From assembly GCF_002368035.1 (NCBI RefSeq), contig NZ_AP018222.1, forward strand, positions 6,161,784-6,225,783: a DNA stretch of 64,000 bases. Direction: 5' to 3'. Below, in pieces: positions 63,961-64,000 of the stretch. How positions within the stretch are numbered: position 1 is the first letter of the stretch; the number at the start of each line of letters is the position of its first letter. This stretch comes from Nostoc linckia NIES-25 (lineage in GTDB: Bacteria > Cyanobacteriota > Cyanobacteriia > Cyanobacteriales > Nostocaceae). The notes beneath the pieces were generated by a model. The model saw nothing but the letters and a program-made list of their open reading frames with translations. It searched no databases and was not told where the DNA came from. The position numbers and the translations under genes were made by a program.

Positions 63961-64000
63961 AGGAGGCAGGAGGCAGGGGGCAGGGGGCAGGGGGCAAGAG
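63961..64000. repeat. GGCAGGAGGCAGGGGG tandem repeat at right edge
   Basis: Short units GGAGGCAGGAGGCAGGGGG and GGCAGGGGGCAGGGGGC run to the end of the window, so the true extent is unknown. Confidence 0.8.

Overview
The window is a stretch of chromosome from a filamentous, probably heterocyst-forming cyanobacterium of the Nostoc/Calothrix/Scytonema type. The evidence is the psbI photosystem II gene at 24508, phycobilin-type (cyanobacteriochrome) GAF domains, very frequent HIP1 palindromes (GCGATCGC), a cyanobacterial set of DUF29, DUF429, DUF3769 and Uma2 proteins, and intergenic spaces filled with the short tandem and palindromic repeats typical of that group. No rRNA, CRISPR array, transposase or phage gene was seen. 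One tRNA gene, tRNA-Ala(TGC), lies at 54592.

Layout. 1-10 kb: the end of a gene that enters from the left edge and carries a HEPN-like motif, an atypical EF-G paralogue, a secreted TPR protein, a PsiE-type membrane protein, an isochorismatase-type hydrolase, metF, trpS and a broken DUF2887-type gene. 10-24 kb: a B12-binding radical SAM protein, an exosortase-type surface protein, two glycosyltransferases, DUF429 and DUF29 proteins, glycogen phosphorylase and a hexapeptide acyltransferase. 24-32 kb: psbI, an LptD-like outer-membrane protein, and a tandem pair of sensor kinases, one with a DXCF cyanobacteriochrome GAF domain. 32-45 kb: a double SagB-type nitroreductase, an alpha/beta hydrolase, a Ser/Thr kinase, an ABC exporter pair, a UbiB-type kinase, mannose-1-phosphate guanylyltransferase, an LCP protein and a lumenal pentapeptide protein. 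45-56 kb: Uma2 genes (one a remnant), a giant five-GAF histidine kinase, murJ, an outer-membrane barrel, trhO, tRNA-Ala and a PlsC-type acyltransferase. 56-64 kb: a translationally coupled P-loop ATPase and STAND-WD40 pair, a 21-bp minisatellite and another Uma2 gene.

How the parts fit. Several genes serve the cell envelope (ManC, LCP protein, MurJ, glycosyltransferases, LptD-like protein, PlsC, exosortase-type substrate), but they are scattered and do not form one operon. Signalling is heavy: three histidine kinases, two of which show both cysteines of DXCF cyanobacteriochromes at the right spacing, plus a membrane Ser/Thr kinase. The best candidate for a little-described system is the 56642-62928 pair: a soluble P-loop ATPase overlapping by 4 bp with a 1661-residue protein that combines a degenerate NTPase-like domain, TPR helices, an active STAND ATPase, a membrane segment and 14 WD40 repeats.

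Intergenic DNA is itself notable. One palindromic family (GTAGAGACGCGATTAATCGCGTCTGTAC and variants) appears in at least nine places, sometimes tandemly amplified, sometimes inside MITE-like elements, and twice overlapping the stop codon of a gene. One MITE shows an 8-bp target-site duplication.
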